Positions 1 to 7,422 of a stretch of 11,896 nucleotides of DNA are shown piece by piece. Source of the stretch: Firmicutes bacterium CAG:110 (GTDB lineage: Bacteria > Bacillota > Clostridia > Oscillospirales > Oscillospiraceae); the NCBI GenBank assembly GCA_000434635.1, contig HF988145.1, positions 2,062 through 13,957 on the forward strand. Reading direction: 5' to 3'. Numbering within the stretch: position 1 is the stretch's first letter; every line of letters begins with the position of its first letter. The notes beneath the pieces are model-generated. The model searched no databases. It worked only from the letters and a program-made list of their open reading frames with translations, and was not told the DNA's origin. Position numbers and translations under genes: made by a program.

Positions 1-19
1 TTGGATGCGTTCCATCCAA
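1..19. repeat. Small inverted repeat at the left edge
   Basis: TTGGATG (1-7) and CATCCAA (13-19) are perfect complements around a 5-base loop. The hairpin lies about 60 bases beyond the stop codon of the minus-strand lipoprotein gene, so it could be the stem of that gene's terminator with the T-tract outside the window. No T-run is visible and the stem is short, so this is only a candidate. Confidence 0.25.
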
Positions 20-78
20 AGCGGCCTGTTTTCAGCATAACATACAGATTTAGTTTGTCTCCCTGTACCGATGCGAGC

Positions 79-1233
79 TTATGTGGTCTTCTTCCAGCAA
101 AGTCTGGGTTGACAGAACGGCAGACCATATTCTGTCTGGTAAGTCACTCTGTTTCCGACGAATTGGAATTTCCCGTTCTCCAACGGCCTGACCGTCAGTT
201 CATGGGCAAACAGGCAGTCTGTTTTCAGATCGGTGGACAACATTTCCACGGTCAGCGTGATCGTTCCGTCCTCGTCCGTCTGACAGGCCGTCACTTCCGG
301 CTCGATCATGTAATAACGCAGAAATATATAATCATTGGTTTCGATTTGCCGCCAAGGGTAATAATCCCCTTCCCCGCTGTAATGCGCCAGCTCCCGGAAC
401 TTGTCGAGGTCAATGTCGAAATAGGGCAGGATTACCTTCTCAAATTCCTCCGCGGGTATCTCATAGCAGCATTGCTCCCTGATATAGGAGTATCCGTCCG
501 GCTGAAACCGCTCGCCGTAAGTATCATAATACAGATACTCCCACATATCATTGAAGCTGAGGTTTTCAAAATTATCCTCATTCCAGTCTGTAAGATACAT
601 ATTCGTGCCAATGTATCCGCCTGCCATGACGTACTTTCTGTTCAGATCGCACAGCTCCGGGTCGGGCGCTTCCAGCCGGATCAGGGAAAAATCGGCATAG
701 TGCTTGTCCCCGGCCGGATAGAGCCGGTAATAGAAATTTCCTTTGTCCGTCAGATTCCATTCCAGAATTTCCTGCTTCTCATAATACACTTCCGAGCCGC
801 CGCCCATCGGGTAATCCATGCTGTAAACACAGGCGTCACCGTCCCCATCGGTAAACAGCTGATAGGTAAACGTGCCGGTTTCCCTGACGGTAATGGTCTC
901 CTGCTCCGCCGTTTTTCCGCTCTGAACGTTCTGCCAGAAATCCCGGAACCTATCTGCTGTCATCAGGTACGCAGGATATTCCCCACTTGTGTCGATCACG
1001 TCCAGTCCGGCGTCATACATGGCGGCTTCCATTTCATCAATGGTGCTTTGCGAAAGGGTCGTTCCTGTCTTGTCTGCTCTGCGGTATGTCTCACTGCAAA
1101 CTGACGCAATTTCTCCACACCGTTTCTGAAGCTGCTCCCGCATGGGGTCAATTTCCTCATCTGGCTGCTGACTGCACGCAGGTAGAAGTAAGGCCAGAAG
1201 CAGGAAAAAGATTGCCGCGTTTCTCAATTTCAT
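79..1233 (-). CDS. Secreted lipoprotein of unknown function
   Basis: A 384-residue exported lipoprotein that I cannot assign to a characterised family. The N-terminus is a classic lipoprotein signal: MKLR, a hydrophobic stretch at residues 5-18, then the lipobox LPAC with the lipidated cysteine at residue 20, followed by a polar acidic linker. The mature part is rich in Tyr, Trp, Asp and Glu, with no membrane segment after the signal, which suits a folded domain on the outer membrane face. No catalytic signature is visible. It faintly resembles DUF-type lipoproteins of Clostridia, but I would not name one. A GTG at 1245 would add four residues, but the GAAAGG element at 1250-1245 overlaps that GTG and stands 11 bases before the ATG at 1233, so the ATG is preferred. 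It follows degV but is separated from it by a terminator hairpin, so it may be transcribed separately or by read-through. Confidence 0.8.
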   Translation of the reverse strand: MKLRNAAIFFLLLALLLPACSQQPDEEIDPMREQLQKRCGEIASVCSETYRRADKTGTTLSQSTIDEMEAAMYDAGLDVIDTSGEYPAYLMTADRFRDFWQNVQSGKTAEQETITVRETGTFTYQLFTDGDGDACVYSMDYPMGGGSEVYYEKQEILEWNLTDKGNFYYRLYPAGDKHYADFSLIRLEAPDPELCDLNRKYVMAGGYIGTNMYLTDWNEDNFENLSFNDMWEYLYYDTYGERFQPDGYSYIREQCCYEIPAEEFEKVILPYFDIDLDKFRELAHYSGEGDYYPWRQIETNDYIFLRYYMIEPEVTACQTDEDGTITLTVEMLSTDLKTDCLFAHELTVRPLENGKFQFVGNRVTYQTEYGLPFCQPRLCWKKTT

Positions 1234-1244
1234 GAATCTCAGCA

Positions 1245-1250
1245 CCTTTC
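1245..1250 (-). promoter_or_regulatory. Ribosome binding site that decides the lipoprotein start
   Basis: GAAAGG read on the minus strand lies 11 bases before the ATG at 1233. It overlaps the alternative GTG at 1245, which therefore could not use it. Confidence 0.5.
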
Positions 1251-1261
1251 TATTCCGTGAT

Positions 1262-1291
1262 TATGAAATAAGGCCGGTTTTCACCGGCCTT
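1262..1291 (-). terminator. Intrinsic terminator after degV
   Basis: A perfect 9-bp stem, AAGGCCGGT (1270-1278) with ACCGGCCTT (1283-1291), encloses a 4-base loop that reads GAAA on the minus strand. On that strand it begins 8 bases after the degV stop and is followed by TTATTTCAT-type sequence. The T-tract is short and interrupted, so termination may be partial and allow read-through into the lipoprotein gene. Confidence 0.65.
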
Positions 1292-1299
1292 GTTGTATT

Positions 1300-2178
1300 T
1301 CAGTCTGCCCGCTGCACTTCTTCCGTCATGATGACGGCGGCAACGGAATTCATGCCCACGTGGCAGGCGATGCTGCACGGCAGGTTGGCGTAACTCACCT
1401 TCGCAAAGGGAAATTCCGCCTGCACCTGCTGACGCCAGTGCTCTGCCAGTTCGCCGTTTTCCAGCGTTCCGGCGGTTTCGATCAGGAGGCGGGACTCCGG
1501 GACGTCTTTGAAACGTTCCACCCGGTCTTGATGAATTGCTTCGATCATTTTGCTCTCGGCAAGCTTCATGCCCCGCACCTTGGCGAAGGCGTCCAACTTG
1601 TCCCCCTGAATGGTCAGAACCGGCTTGAGGTTCAGCACCGTCGCCAGCGTCGCCGCGGCGGGCGTGACCCGGCCGCCCTTTTTCAGGTACTCCATGGAAT
1701 CCACGGTGATGTAGATGCTGGCATCATAGGCGTGCTTTTCCAAGAAGTCCCTGATCTGTCCCGCGTCATACCCCTGCTCGACCAGGCGAAGGGCGCTGAT
1801 GACCGACTCCTTCTGGGTGACGGAGATGCGGTGATTATCCACCACCTGCACCCTGCCGTCGTAGTCCTGCGCGAACAGAGCGGCGCTCTGACAGGAGCCG
1901 CTCAGGCCGCTGGACATGGGAATATACACGATCTCATCATAGCCCTTTGCCAGAATTCCGTCCCACAGCTCCATGAGCTGCCCCGGCGACGGCTGGGAGG
2001 TGGAGACATCCCGGTGCTGCCGCATGGCGTCATACAGCTGCTCCGACGTGATGTCGATGCCCTCGTAGTGAATGGTTTCCTCCAGATTGACGGGCATGGC
2101 CAGAACAAAAACGCCCAGCTTTTCGCCCTCCATGGCGGTAATTCCGCTGTTGGTATCCGTTGCGATTGCGATTTTCAT
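1300..2178 (-). CDS. DegV family fatty-acid-binding protein
   Basis: A 292-residue cytosolic DegV (FakB-type) protein, the usual length for the family. Family signatures appear in order: ATDTNSGI at 6-13, TSQPSPGQ at 60-67, SSGLSGS at 89-95, VVDN at 112-115, LKKGGRVT at 165-172, LNLKPVLTI at 182-190 and CHVG at 272-275. Thr60 and Ser93 sit where DegV proteins of known structure hold the fatty acid carboxylate. FakB proteins present bound fatty acid to the kinase FakA, and the resulting acyl-phosphate feeds phospholipid synthesis. No fakA is in this window. The ATG at 2178 follows a GGAAGAAAGG ribosome site. The gene lies 41 bases after ftsH on the same strand with no hairpin between them, so it is probably the last strongly transcribed gene of the operon. 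The family is clear, while the bound lipid is unknown. Confidence 0.93.
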   Translation of the reverse strand: MKIAIATDTNSGITAMEGEKLGVFVLAMPVNLEETIHYEGIDITSEQLYDAMRQHRDVSTSQPSPGQLMELWDGILAKGYDEIVYIPMSSGLSGSCQSAALFAQDYDGRVQVVDNHRISVTQKESVISALRLVEQGYDAGQIRDFLEKHAYDASIYITVDSMEYLKKGGRVTPAAATLATVLNLKPVLTIQGDKLDAFAKVRGMKLAESKMIEAIHQDRVERFKDVPESRLLIETAGTLENGELAEHWRQQVQAEFPFAKVSYANLPCSIACHVGMNSVAAVIMTEEVQRAD

Positions 2179-2219
2179 AGTGCGATAGTGCCTTTCTTCC
2201 TGCCGAAACGATGCGGCTG

Positions 2220-4031
2220 TCAGCCGTTGAGGATCTTCATGAATTCCTCACCGGTGATGGTTTCCTTTTCGTACAGATAGCTTGCCAGTTCATCCAGCTT
2301 CTGCCTGTTTTCCGTAAGAATGTTCTTCGCCTTTTCGTGCTGCTTCTTCACCAGAGCGACTACCTGCCGGTCAATACTCGCCTGCGTCTCCGCGGAGCAG
2401 GCCAGAGACGCGTCTCCGCCCAGATACTGGTTCGTGACGGTTTCCAGCGCCACCATGTCAAAGTCCTCGCTCATGCCGTAGCGGGTGATCATGGCCCGGG
2501 CCATCTTGGTGGCCTGCTCGATGTCGTTGGATGCGCCGGTGGAAATGGTGCCGAACTTGACTTCCTCCGCCGCACGACCGCCGGTGTAGGTGGCGATCTG
2601 GTCGAGAAGCTCCTCCCGGGTCATCAGATAGTGGTTCCCCTGCTCCACCTGCATGGTATAGCCCAGCGCGCCGGAGGTACGGGGAATGATGGTGATCTTC
2701 TGCACCGGGGCGGAATGGGTCTGCATAGCCGCGACCAGCGCGTGGCCGATCTCGTGGTAGGAAACCGTCCACTTTTCCTTGTCGGTAAGGATGGCATTCT
2801 TCTTCTGATAGCCCGCGATGACCACCTCGATGGACTCTTCCATGTCCGCCTCGGTGGCGAATTTCCGTCCGTCCCGGACGGCGCGCAGCGCCGCTTCGTT
2901 GACGATGTTGGCAAGCTCCGCGCCGGACGCGCCGGAGGCCATCCGCGCGATCTGCTTGAAGTCCACATCGTCGGCAATTTTGATCTTCTTCGCGTGTACC
3001 CGCAGGATGGCTTCCCGTCCCTGAAGGTCGGGCAGCTCCACCGGCACCCGGCGATCAAACCGGCCGGGACGGGTCAGGGCGGGGTCAAGGGATTCGGGGC
3101 GGTTGGTGGCAGCGAGGATGATGACGCCGGAGTTTCCTTCAAAGCCGTCCATTTCGGTGAGCAGCTGGTTCAGCGTCTGCTCCCGCTCGTCATTGCCGCC
3201 CATGGTGCCGGTGTTCCGCTTCTGACCGATGGCGTCGATCTCGTCGATGAACACGATGCAGGGGGCTTTTTCCTTCGCCTGCTTGAACAGGTCGCGCACC
3301 TTGCTCGCGCCCATGCCCACGAACATTTCCACAAATTCGGAGCCGCTGATGGAGAAGAATGGGACGTTCGCCTCACCGGCGACGGCCTTTGCCAGCATGG
3401 TCTTGCCGGTACCCGGAGGGCCTACCAGCAGCACGCCCTTGGGCATGGAAGCGCCGATCTCCCGGTACTTGTCCGGATTGTGGAGATAGTCCACGATCTC
3501 CTGCAGGCTTTCCTCCGCCTCGTCCACGCCCTCCACGTCGTCAAATTTGATGCCGTCGGAGGATTGGACATACACCCGGGCGTTGGAATTGCCGCCGTTG
3601 AACATCATGGAATTGGGGCCGCCGGCTCTGTCCATCAGCTTTTTGGACATGAACTGCCCCAGAGCAATGAACAGCACAACGGGCAGAACCCAAGTCAGCA
3701 GGATGTTTAAGAGCGGGGAGGTTTCCTCCACGATCTCTCCGCCGAACTGTGCGCCGGAATCGTGGAGCCGGTTTACCAGATCGGGGTCGTTCATCAGGCC
3801 GGTTTTGTAAACCTTGCCGTCCTTCCCTTCAAAGAGAATCTGGTTGTCCTCCACCTTTACCTGATCGATTTCCTTATTTTCCGTCATGGTGATGAAGGTG
3901 CCGTAGTCCACCTCGATGATCTGCTGCTCCGCAATCCAGGGAACCAGCAGGAAGTTGAACAGCACCAGCGCGACCATCACCAGCGTGTAGTAGAAAATAA
4001 GGGGTTTCTTTGGCCGTTTGACTTCATTCAT
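2220..4031 (-). CDS. ftsH: ATP-dependent zinc metalloprotease FtsH
   Basis: A membrane-anchored AAA+ zinc protease of 603 residues that forms hexamers and degrades membrane and regulatory proteins. The order is: short cytosolic N-terminus, TM1 about 12-34, an extracytoplasmic domain about 35-105, TM2 about 106-127, the AAA+ module, and the peptidase. Visible motifs are Walker A GPPGTGKT (204-211), pore loop MFVGMG (236-241), Walker B VFIDEID (260-266), a second region of homology around 309-327 ending in GRFDR, zinc site HEIGH (426-430), and Asp503 as the likely third zinc ligand. All key residues are present, so it should be active. The reading frame is open 12 codons further up to a GTG at 4067. 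However, AGGAGGA lies 9 bases before the ATG at 4031, so that ATG is the start. Its place behind a two-component system and lipid genes is unusual for ftsH, and it may be a second copy. Confidence 0.97.
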   Translation of the reverse strand: MNEVKRPKKPLIFYYTLVMVALVLFNFLLVPWIAEQQIIEVDYGTFITMTENKEIDQVKVEDNQILFEGKDGKVYKTGLMNDPDLVNRLHDSGAQFGGEIVEETSPLLNILLTWVLPVVLFIALGQFMSKKLMDRAGGPNSMMFNGGNSNARVYVQSSDGIKFDDVEGVDEAEESLQEIVDYLHNPDKYREIGASMPKGVLLVGPPGTGKTMLAKAVAGEANVPFFSISGSEFVEMFVGMGASKVRDLFKQAKEKAPCIVFIDEIDAIGQKRNTGTMGGNDEREQTLNQLLTEMDGFEGNSGVIILAATNRPESLDPALTRPGRFDRRVPVELPDLQGREAILRVHAKKIKIADDVDFKQIARMASGASGAELANIVNEAALRAVRDGRKFATEADMEESIEVVIAGYQKKNAILTDKEKWTVSYHEIGHALVAAMQTHSAPVQKITIIPRTSGALGYTMQVEQGNHYLMTREELLDQIATYTGGRAAEEVKFGTISTGASNDIEQATKMARAMITRYGMSEDFDMVALETVTNQYLGGDASLACSAETQASIDRQVVALVKKQHEKAKNILTENRQKLDELASYLYEKETITGEEFMKILNG

Positions 4032-4040
4032 ATCCGTTTT

Positions 4041-4047
4041 TCCTCCT
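4041..4047 (-). promoter_or_regulatory. Strong ribosome binding site fixing the ftsH start
   Basis: AGGAGGA on the minus strand, 9 bases before the ATG at 4031. It falls inside the reading frame that would start at the GTG at 4067, so it argues against that longer start. Confidence 0.8.
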
Positions 4048-4117
4048 TTTGCCGCCGGCCCGGACACAGCCGGCAGATGTATTTTTTTGATTTCAGGCAG
4101 CGCCGTCAGGCGATGCC

Positions 4118-4148
4118 TTCCTGTTAAAATTAAGATTTTAATCAGGAA
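4118..4148 (-). repeat. AT-rich inverted repeat between histidine kinase gene and ftsH
   Basis: TTCCTG plus TTAAAAT (4118-4130) pairs with ATTTTAA plus CAGGAA (4135-4141 and 4143-4148) around a TAAG loop, with a single unpaired T at 4142. It begins 6 bases after the kinase stop codon on the minus strand. No T-tract follows, so it does not look like a normal terminator. A second, GC-rich imperfect stem (GGCATCGCC with GGCGCTGCC) follows at about 4096-4117 before the ftsH leader. Possible roles are mRNA processing or stability, attenuation between the kinase and ftsH, or an AT-rich promoter region for ftsH. I could not find a convincing -35/-10 pair. Confidence 0.5.
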
Positions 4149-4154
4149 ATAGTA

Positions 4155-5228
4155 TCAGACTGTTTCTTCCTGCTTGGGCAGTTCCACGGTAAAGGTCGTC
4201 GAGCCGCTGCCGCTGTCCACCGTGGCAGTGCCGCCGTGGAGCTGCACCACCTGCTTCACCACGGCAAGGCCGATGCCGTTGCCCTCCGAGGAATGGGACT
4301 CGTCCGCCTGATAGAATTTTCCCCAGATTCTGCTGACCTTGTCCTTGGGGATATCGGGGCCGTAGTTGGTGATGGTGACGGCCAGCGTCTCCGGCCCCTC
4401 GGAAATCCGCACGCCGATCTCCCCGTAGTTGGGGGAATACTTGATGGCATTGTCCAGCAGATTGATCCAGACCTGTTTCAGCAGTTCCTCGTTCGCCCGG
4501 ATGGTATATTCCGGGAATTCCAGATCGAGGTCAAGCTCTTTGCGGCTCCACTTTTCTTCCAGCAGAAGCACGCAGGCACGAATCTGTTCCGACAGGTTGA
4601 AGGTGGTCAAATCCGTTAAAATCGTCTGATTTTCCACCTTTGTCAGGTTCATCACATTGGTGGCCATTGCCGCCAGCCGGAGGGATTCTTCCTCGATGAT
4701 GGCGAGGTATTCCTCCTTCTGCGCGTCGGTCAGATTGCCCCGGCGCAGGAGCTTGGCAAACCCGGCAATGGAGACGATGGGCGTTTTGAACTCGTGGGAA
4801 AAATTGTTGATGAAATCGCTTCGCAGCATCTGGGTGTTTTCCAGTTCTTCCGCCATGGCGTTGAAGCTCTCCGACAGCTCCTGAAACACGGGGTTATCCC
4901 CCATCACCTTGCCATAGTGCATTCTGGCCGTGAAATCTCCCGCCGCCAAACGGTCTATGTTGTTGATCAGCCGGTTAAAGGGGCGCAGCGGAATTTTCAC
5001 GGTGCCGATGGCAACCACACTGCCCACCAGAACGCTGATGAGCAGCATCACGATCAGCATGGCAAAGCCGGAGTTTCTGGGAATACCCAGATTGTCCAGC
5101 ACCCCCAGCTTGGTCAGCAGGAAAGACAGTGCCGCCGTAATGAGAACCGCCGCCAGCTGAATGAGAAAAAACGCGGTGGAGTAGAGCAGCGTCAGCGACC
5201 AGCGGCGCTTTCCCGGCTTTTTGCTCAT
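4155..5228 (-). CDS. Sensor histidine kinase with very short extracytoplasmic loop
   Basis: A 357-residue membrane histidine kinase that should autophosphorylate and pass phosphate to the response regulator encoded just before it. TM1 is about residues 13-38 and TM2 about 54-76, leaving only about 15 residues outside the membrane. A HAMP linker follows at about 77-131. The H-box is SHEFKTP with His145, and the N-box has Asn256 and Asn260 (NLLDN). The G1 region reads NYGPDIP (288-294), with Asn where Asp is usual and Asp292 where Gly is usual. The F-box is around FYQAD (305-309), and the G2 box is GNGIGLAVV (316-324). The small loop suggests sensing within or at the membrane, as in the BceS/LiaS-type kinases, rather than binding a soluble ligand. 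Its ATG overlaps the regulator's TGA (ATGA), which indicates translational coupling. The signal is unknown. Confidence 0.93.
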   Translation of the reverse strand: MSKKPGKRRWSLTLLYSTAFFLIQLAAVLITAALSFLLTKLGVLDNLGIPRNSGFAMLIVMLLISVLVGSVVAIGTVKIPLRPFNRLINNIDRLAAGDFTARMHYGKVMGDNPVFQELSESFNAMAEELENTQMLRSDFINNFSHEFKTPIVSIAGFAKLLRRGNLTDAQKEEYLAIIEEESLRLAAMATNVMNLTKVENQTILTDLTTFNLSEQIRACVLLLEEKWSRKELDLDLEFPEYTIRANEELLKQVWINLLDNAIKYSPNYGEIGVRISEGPETLAVTITNYGPDIPKDKVSRIWGKFYQADESHSSEGNGIGLAVVKQVVQLHGGTATVDSGSGSTTFTVELPKQEETV

Positions 5229-5899
5229 ACCTTTTTCACCGCCTTATAGCCCAGTCCCCGGACGGACTCAATGGTGAATTCCGGCCAGTCCTGAAAGCGC
5301 TTGCGCAGACGTCCCACGTGTACCGTCACGGTCTCCCAGCCGGTGTCGGAATCCGCGCCCCAGATCTCGTCCATGAGCTGGATACGGGTGAAGATTTTTC
5401 CGGGATAGGACAGGAGTTTGTATAGAAGCAGGAATTCCTTCTGGGGAAGCTCCTGCACTTCCCCCTTCCGGCTCACCGTCAGGCAGTCGTAGTCCAGCAC
5501 CACGTCCCCTACCACGATACGCCGCTCGCTGGCAATTTTCGCCCGGCGCAGCAGCGCCTTGATCCGCCAGAGCATTTCCTCTTCGTCGATGGGCTTGGTC
5601 ATATAGTCGTCGGTGCCGACTAAGAAGCCGTGCTTCTTGTCGGAGGGCAGCTCCTTGGCGGAAACCATCAAAACGGGCAGGTTGTTGTTCGTCTCCCGCA
5701 GGGTTCTGGTAAACTCGTAGCCGTCCATTTTGGGCATCATGATGTCCAGCACCACAAGATCGACGTACTCCGAGTCCATGAGCGCCAGAGCGTCCTCTCC
5801 GTTTTCGGCGGTGAGCACCTTGTAGCCGTCCGCTTCCAGCACCGCCTGCAAAAGTCTGCGGGTGTTTCGGTCATCGTCCACGACCATGATCTGAAACAT
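5225..5899 (-). CDS. OmpR/PhoB-type response regulator
   Basis: A 224-residue DNA-binding response regulator. The receiver domain (about 1-118) carries the acidic pocket Asp8/Asp9, the phosphoacceptor Asp52 in VLDIMMP, the switch residue Ser80 in VSAK, and Lys102 in TKP. A winged-helix output domain (about 125-222) has the expected features: a short strand-rich start, the LPQKEFLLLYKLL helix, WGADSDTGWETVTVHVGRLRKR recognition region (quoted in part: TVTVHVGRLRKR), and the wing ending in RGLGYK. The ATG at 5899 has a GGAGGGGAGG purine-rich ribosome site. The gene starts 30 bases after the PAP2 gene, so the pair is transcribed with the lipid genes. Autoregulation of the operon from the divergent region near 7380-7460 is plausible but not shown. 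Confidence 0.95.
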   Translation of the reverse strand: MFQIMVVDDDRNTRRLLQAVLEADGYKVLTAENGEDALALMDSEYVDLVVLDIMMPKMDGYEFTRTLRETNNNLPVLMVSAKELPSDKKHGFLVGTDDYMTKPIDEEEMLWRIKALLRRAKIASERRIVVGDVVLDYDCLTVSRKGEVQELPQKEFLLLYKLLSYPGKIFTRIQLMDEIWGADSDTGWETVTVHVGRLRKRFQDWPEFTIESVRGLGYKAVKKV

Positions 5900-5929
5900 G
5901 CGATTTCCTCCCCTCCATATTATTTATTG

Positions 5930-6619
5930 TCAGGTCACTGAACGCCGTTTTTTCCAGCGGACAGCCCAGTAGCTCTTGCCGTAGGCGATTCCCTCCGCCA
6001 GCAGACAGACGGGCAGCGCCACGAAGAAGTCCACGGCGGAATGCTGCTTGATAAACATGGTGGCAAGGCAGATGAACACCACCGCTACGATAATGAACGC
6101 CTTGAACCACTTACTCACGTTCTTTTCCTTCAGCCACGCTGACGCGATGCCCATGGAATAGGCCACATGGAGCGACGGACATACGCCAGTGGGCGTGTCC
6201 GCCTTGTAAATGAAGCCAATGATCGCCGTGAGGAAATTCTCTCTGGGGAATACCTCCGGGCGCATATCCTGCCGGTTGGGATAGATAATGTAGATCGCCA
6301 TGGCCACCACCTGGGTGACGATAATGAAAATCTGGAACCGCTTAAAGCCCTCCACGTGATACAGCATCAGGTACAGCAGCGTAAACACGATCAGGAAATA
6401 CCAGAATACGTAAGGGATCAGGAACCACTCGCAGAAGGGAATCAGATCGTCGATCCAGCAGTGGACAACATGGCAGCTTTCCTCGGGGATCAGGTTCTCC
6501 GTCAGAAAATACATGATAAAGTACCCGATCCAGCCGCCCAGAAGCTTTAAGTGCGCAAACTGCGGGTCATTGAGCTTGGACAGCCGAAAGGTGCGGTAAT
6601 CAATTTCCGGTTTTCTCAT
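5930..6619 (-). CDS. PAP2-superfamily membrane phosphatase or headgroup transferase
   Basis: A 229-residue integral membrane protein with about five or six hydrophobic segments (roughly 28-44, 68-88, 95-113, 143-162, 172-190, 196-214). The three PAP2 motif regions are recognisable: RP (120-121) in NRQDMRP, PSLH (148-151) with its histidine at 151, and QHSAVD with His193 and Asp197, spaced HxxxD. The Ser-Arg normally six or seven residues before the last histidine is Ala186-Thr187. This resembles the AUR1/inositol-phosphotransferase-like branch (PAP2_3) more than classic phosphatidate phosphatases. It probably removes or transfers a phosphate-linked lipid headgroup at the membrane. Its ATG at 6619 has AGGAGG 6 bases upstream, placed inside the end of the preceding acyltransferase gene, and the two genes overlap by 20 bases. 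The substrate is unknown. Confidence 0.85.
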   Translation of the reverse strand: MRKPEIDYRTFRLSKLNDPQFAHLKLLGGWIGYFIMYFLTENLIPEESCHVVHCWIDDLIPFCEWFLIPYVFWYFLIVFTLLYLMLYHVEGFKRFQIFIIVTQVVAMAIYIIYPNRQDMRPEVFPRENFLTAIIGFIYKADTPTGVCPSLHVAYSMGIASAWLKEKNVSKWFKAFIIVAVVFICLATMFIKQHSAVDFFVALPVCLLAEGIAYGKSYWAVRWKKRRSVT

Positions 6620-7373
6620 GGGTGGCCTCCTGTGGGATATTGCAGGGATATTGTTTTTTGGGCATGTTTGGATAAGGTATGACGATGTGCTTTGGCAGCG
6701 CCTGCGCCATTTCCGTGACCTGCTCCATTAAGTATTCGCAGATGCGTCTGCGCTCTTCCTCCAGCGGTGCGTCGGGCTGAAAGCGGATGGGCTTGCCCAG
6801 GTACATGGTTTTCAAGCTGGGCGCCAGATACTGCGGCACAAAGGCAAGCGCCTTTCCTGTGCGCTTGTAGTAGAGCTTCGCCACGTCGATGAACCTGTCC
6901 TGGAACTCGCAGATAATGTTGTTTCGCGGCACGTGATGCTCCGGAAAAATCACCACGCTTGCGCCTTCCTGAAGCGCCGTCACCGTCTTTTTGAAAGTTG
7001 TAATGATTTTGGCATCGTGGTACACGCCGATGGTGTTGGCGTTGGTGAAAACCAGCTGGGACAGGGGCGCGATGATGTAGGACAGCAGCTTGTAAAACCA
7101 GCGGACGGCCTTCGGCTTTTCCGACCAGAAGTCCTGATAGGCGTAGGCCGGCACTTCTTTTTTGTCCATCATCTCACCGGCGCACCAGATATAATGCTCA
7201 CCGGGGGTATACAGCTCGCATGCGATGGGCCCGTTCATCTGGCTGTGGTTGCCCACATACACCACCGGCTCCGGCGGAAGGTTCTCCTCCCCCACGACCT
7301 TGATTTTGGGATACACCGCCCGCACGGCGGCTTTGATCAGCCGGTACAGCGGAGAAATTTTCCGTTCTCCCAT
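6600..7373 (-). CDS. Divergent PlsC-like glycerolipid acyltransferase
   Basis: A 257-residue protein with the general plan of 1-acylglycerol-3-phosphate acyltransferases. It has an amphipathic N-terminus, GEENLPPEPVVYVGNH (about 28-43), a motif-II-like GVYHD (116-120), a motif-III-like VVIFPEHHVP (140-149) and a late FVPQYLAP (178-185) like motif IV. The defining motifs are altered. His43 is followed by SQMN then Gly48 where HX4D needs Asp, and the usual FPEGT is FPEHH. It may therefore be a non-standard acyltransferase, a transferase with another acceptor, or a non-catalytic relative. No clear transmembrane helix is seen beyond a weak hydrophobic stretch at about 97-110. It is the first gene of the minus-strand operon, starting at an ATG with GAAAGGAAGGAG before it. 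Confidence 0.75.
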   Translation of the reverse strand: MGERKISPLYRLIKAAVRAVYPKIKVVGEENLPPEPVVYVGNHSQMNGPIACELYTPGEHYIWCAGEMMDKKEVPAYAYQDFWSEKPKAVRWFYKLLSYIIAPLSQLVFTNANTIGVYHDAKIITTFKKTVTALQEGASVVIFPEHHVPRNNIICEFQDRFIDVAKLYYKRTGKALAFVPQYLAPSLKTMYLGKPIRFQPDAPLEEERRRICEYLMEQVTEMAQALPKHIVIPYPNMPKKQYPCNIPQEATHEKTGN

Positions 7374-7422
7374 CTGCTCCTTCCTTTCTCTGGGAATAAT
7401 GCGTCAAGAATATCGCGGGAAC

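Noticed and set aside
1..1104. A 367-codon plus-strand frame opposite the lipoprotein gene
   Set aside because: The minus-strand frame has a convincing lipobox signal and ribosome site. The plus-strand translation has no features and would begin at the window edge.
1260..1265. CATAAT on the minus strand as a possible -10 box for the lipoprotein gene
   Set aside because: The -35 position falls inside the terminator stem and reads GCCGGT. There is too little support to call a promoter.
2211..3710. A 499-codon plus-strand open frame opposite ftsH
   Set aside because: Shadow of ftsH with no recognisable domain and no ribosome site.
4081..4117. GC-rich imperfect stem followed by ATCAAAAAAATA on the minus strand, as a terminator after the kinase gene
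   Set aside because: The run after the stem is A-rich rather than T-rich on the transcribed strand, so it is not an intrinsic terminator for that direction.
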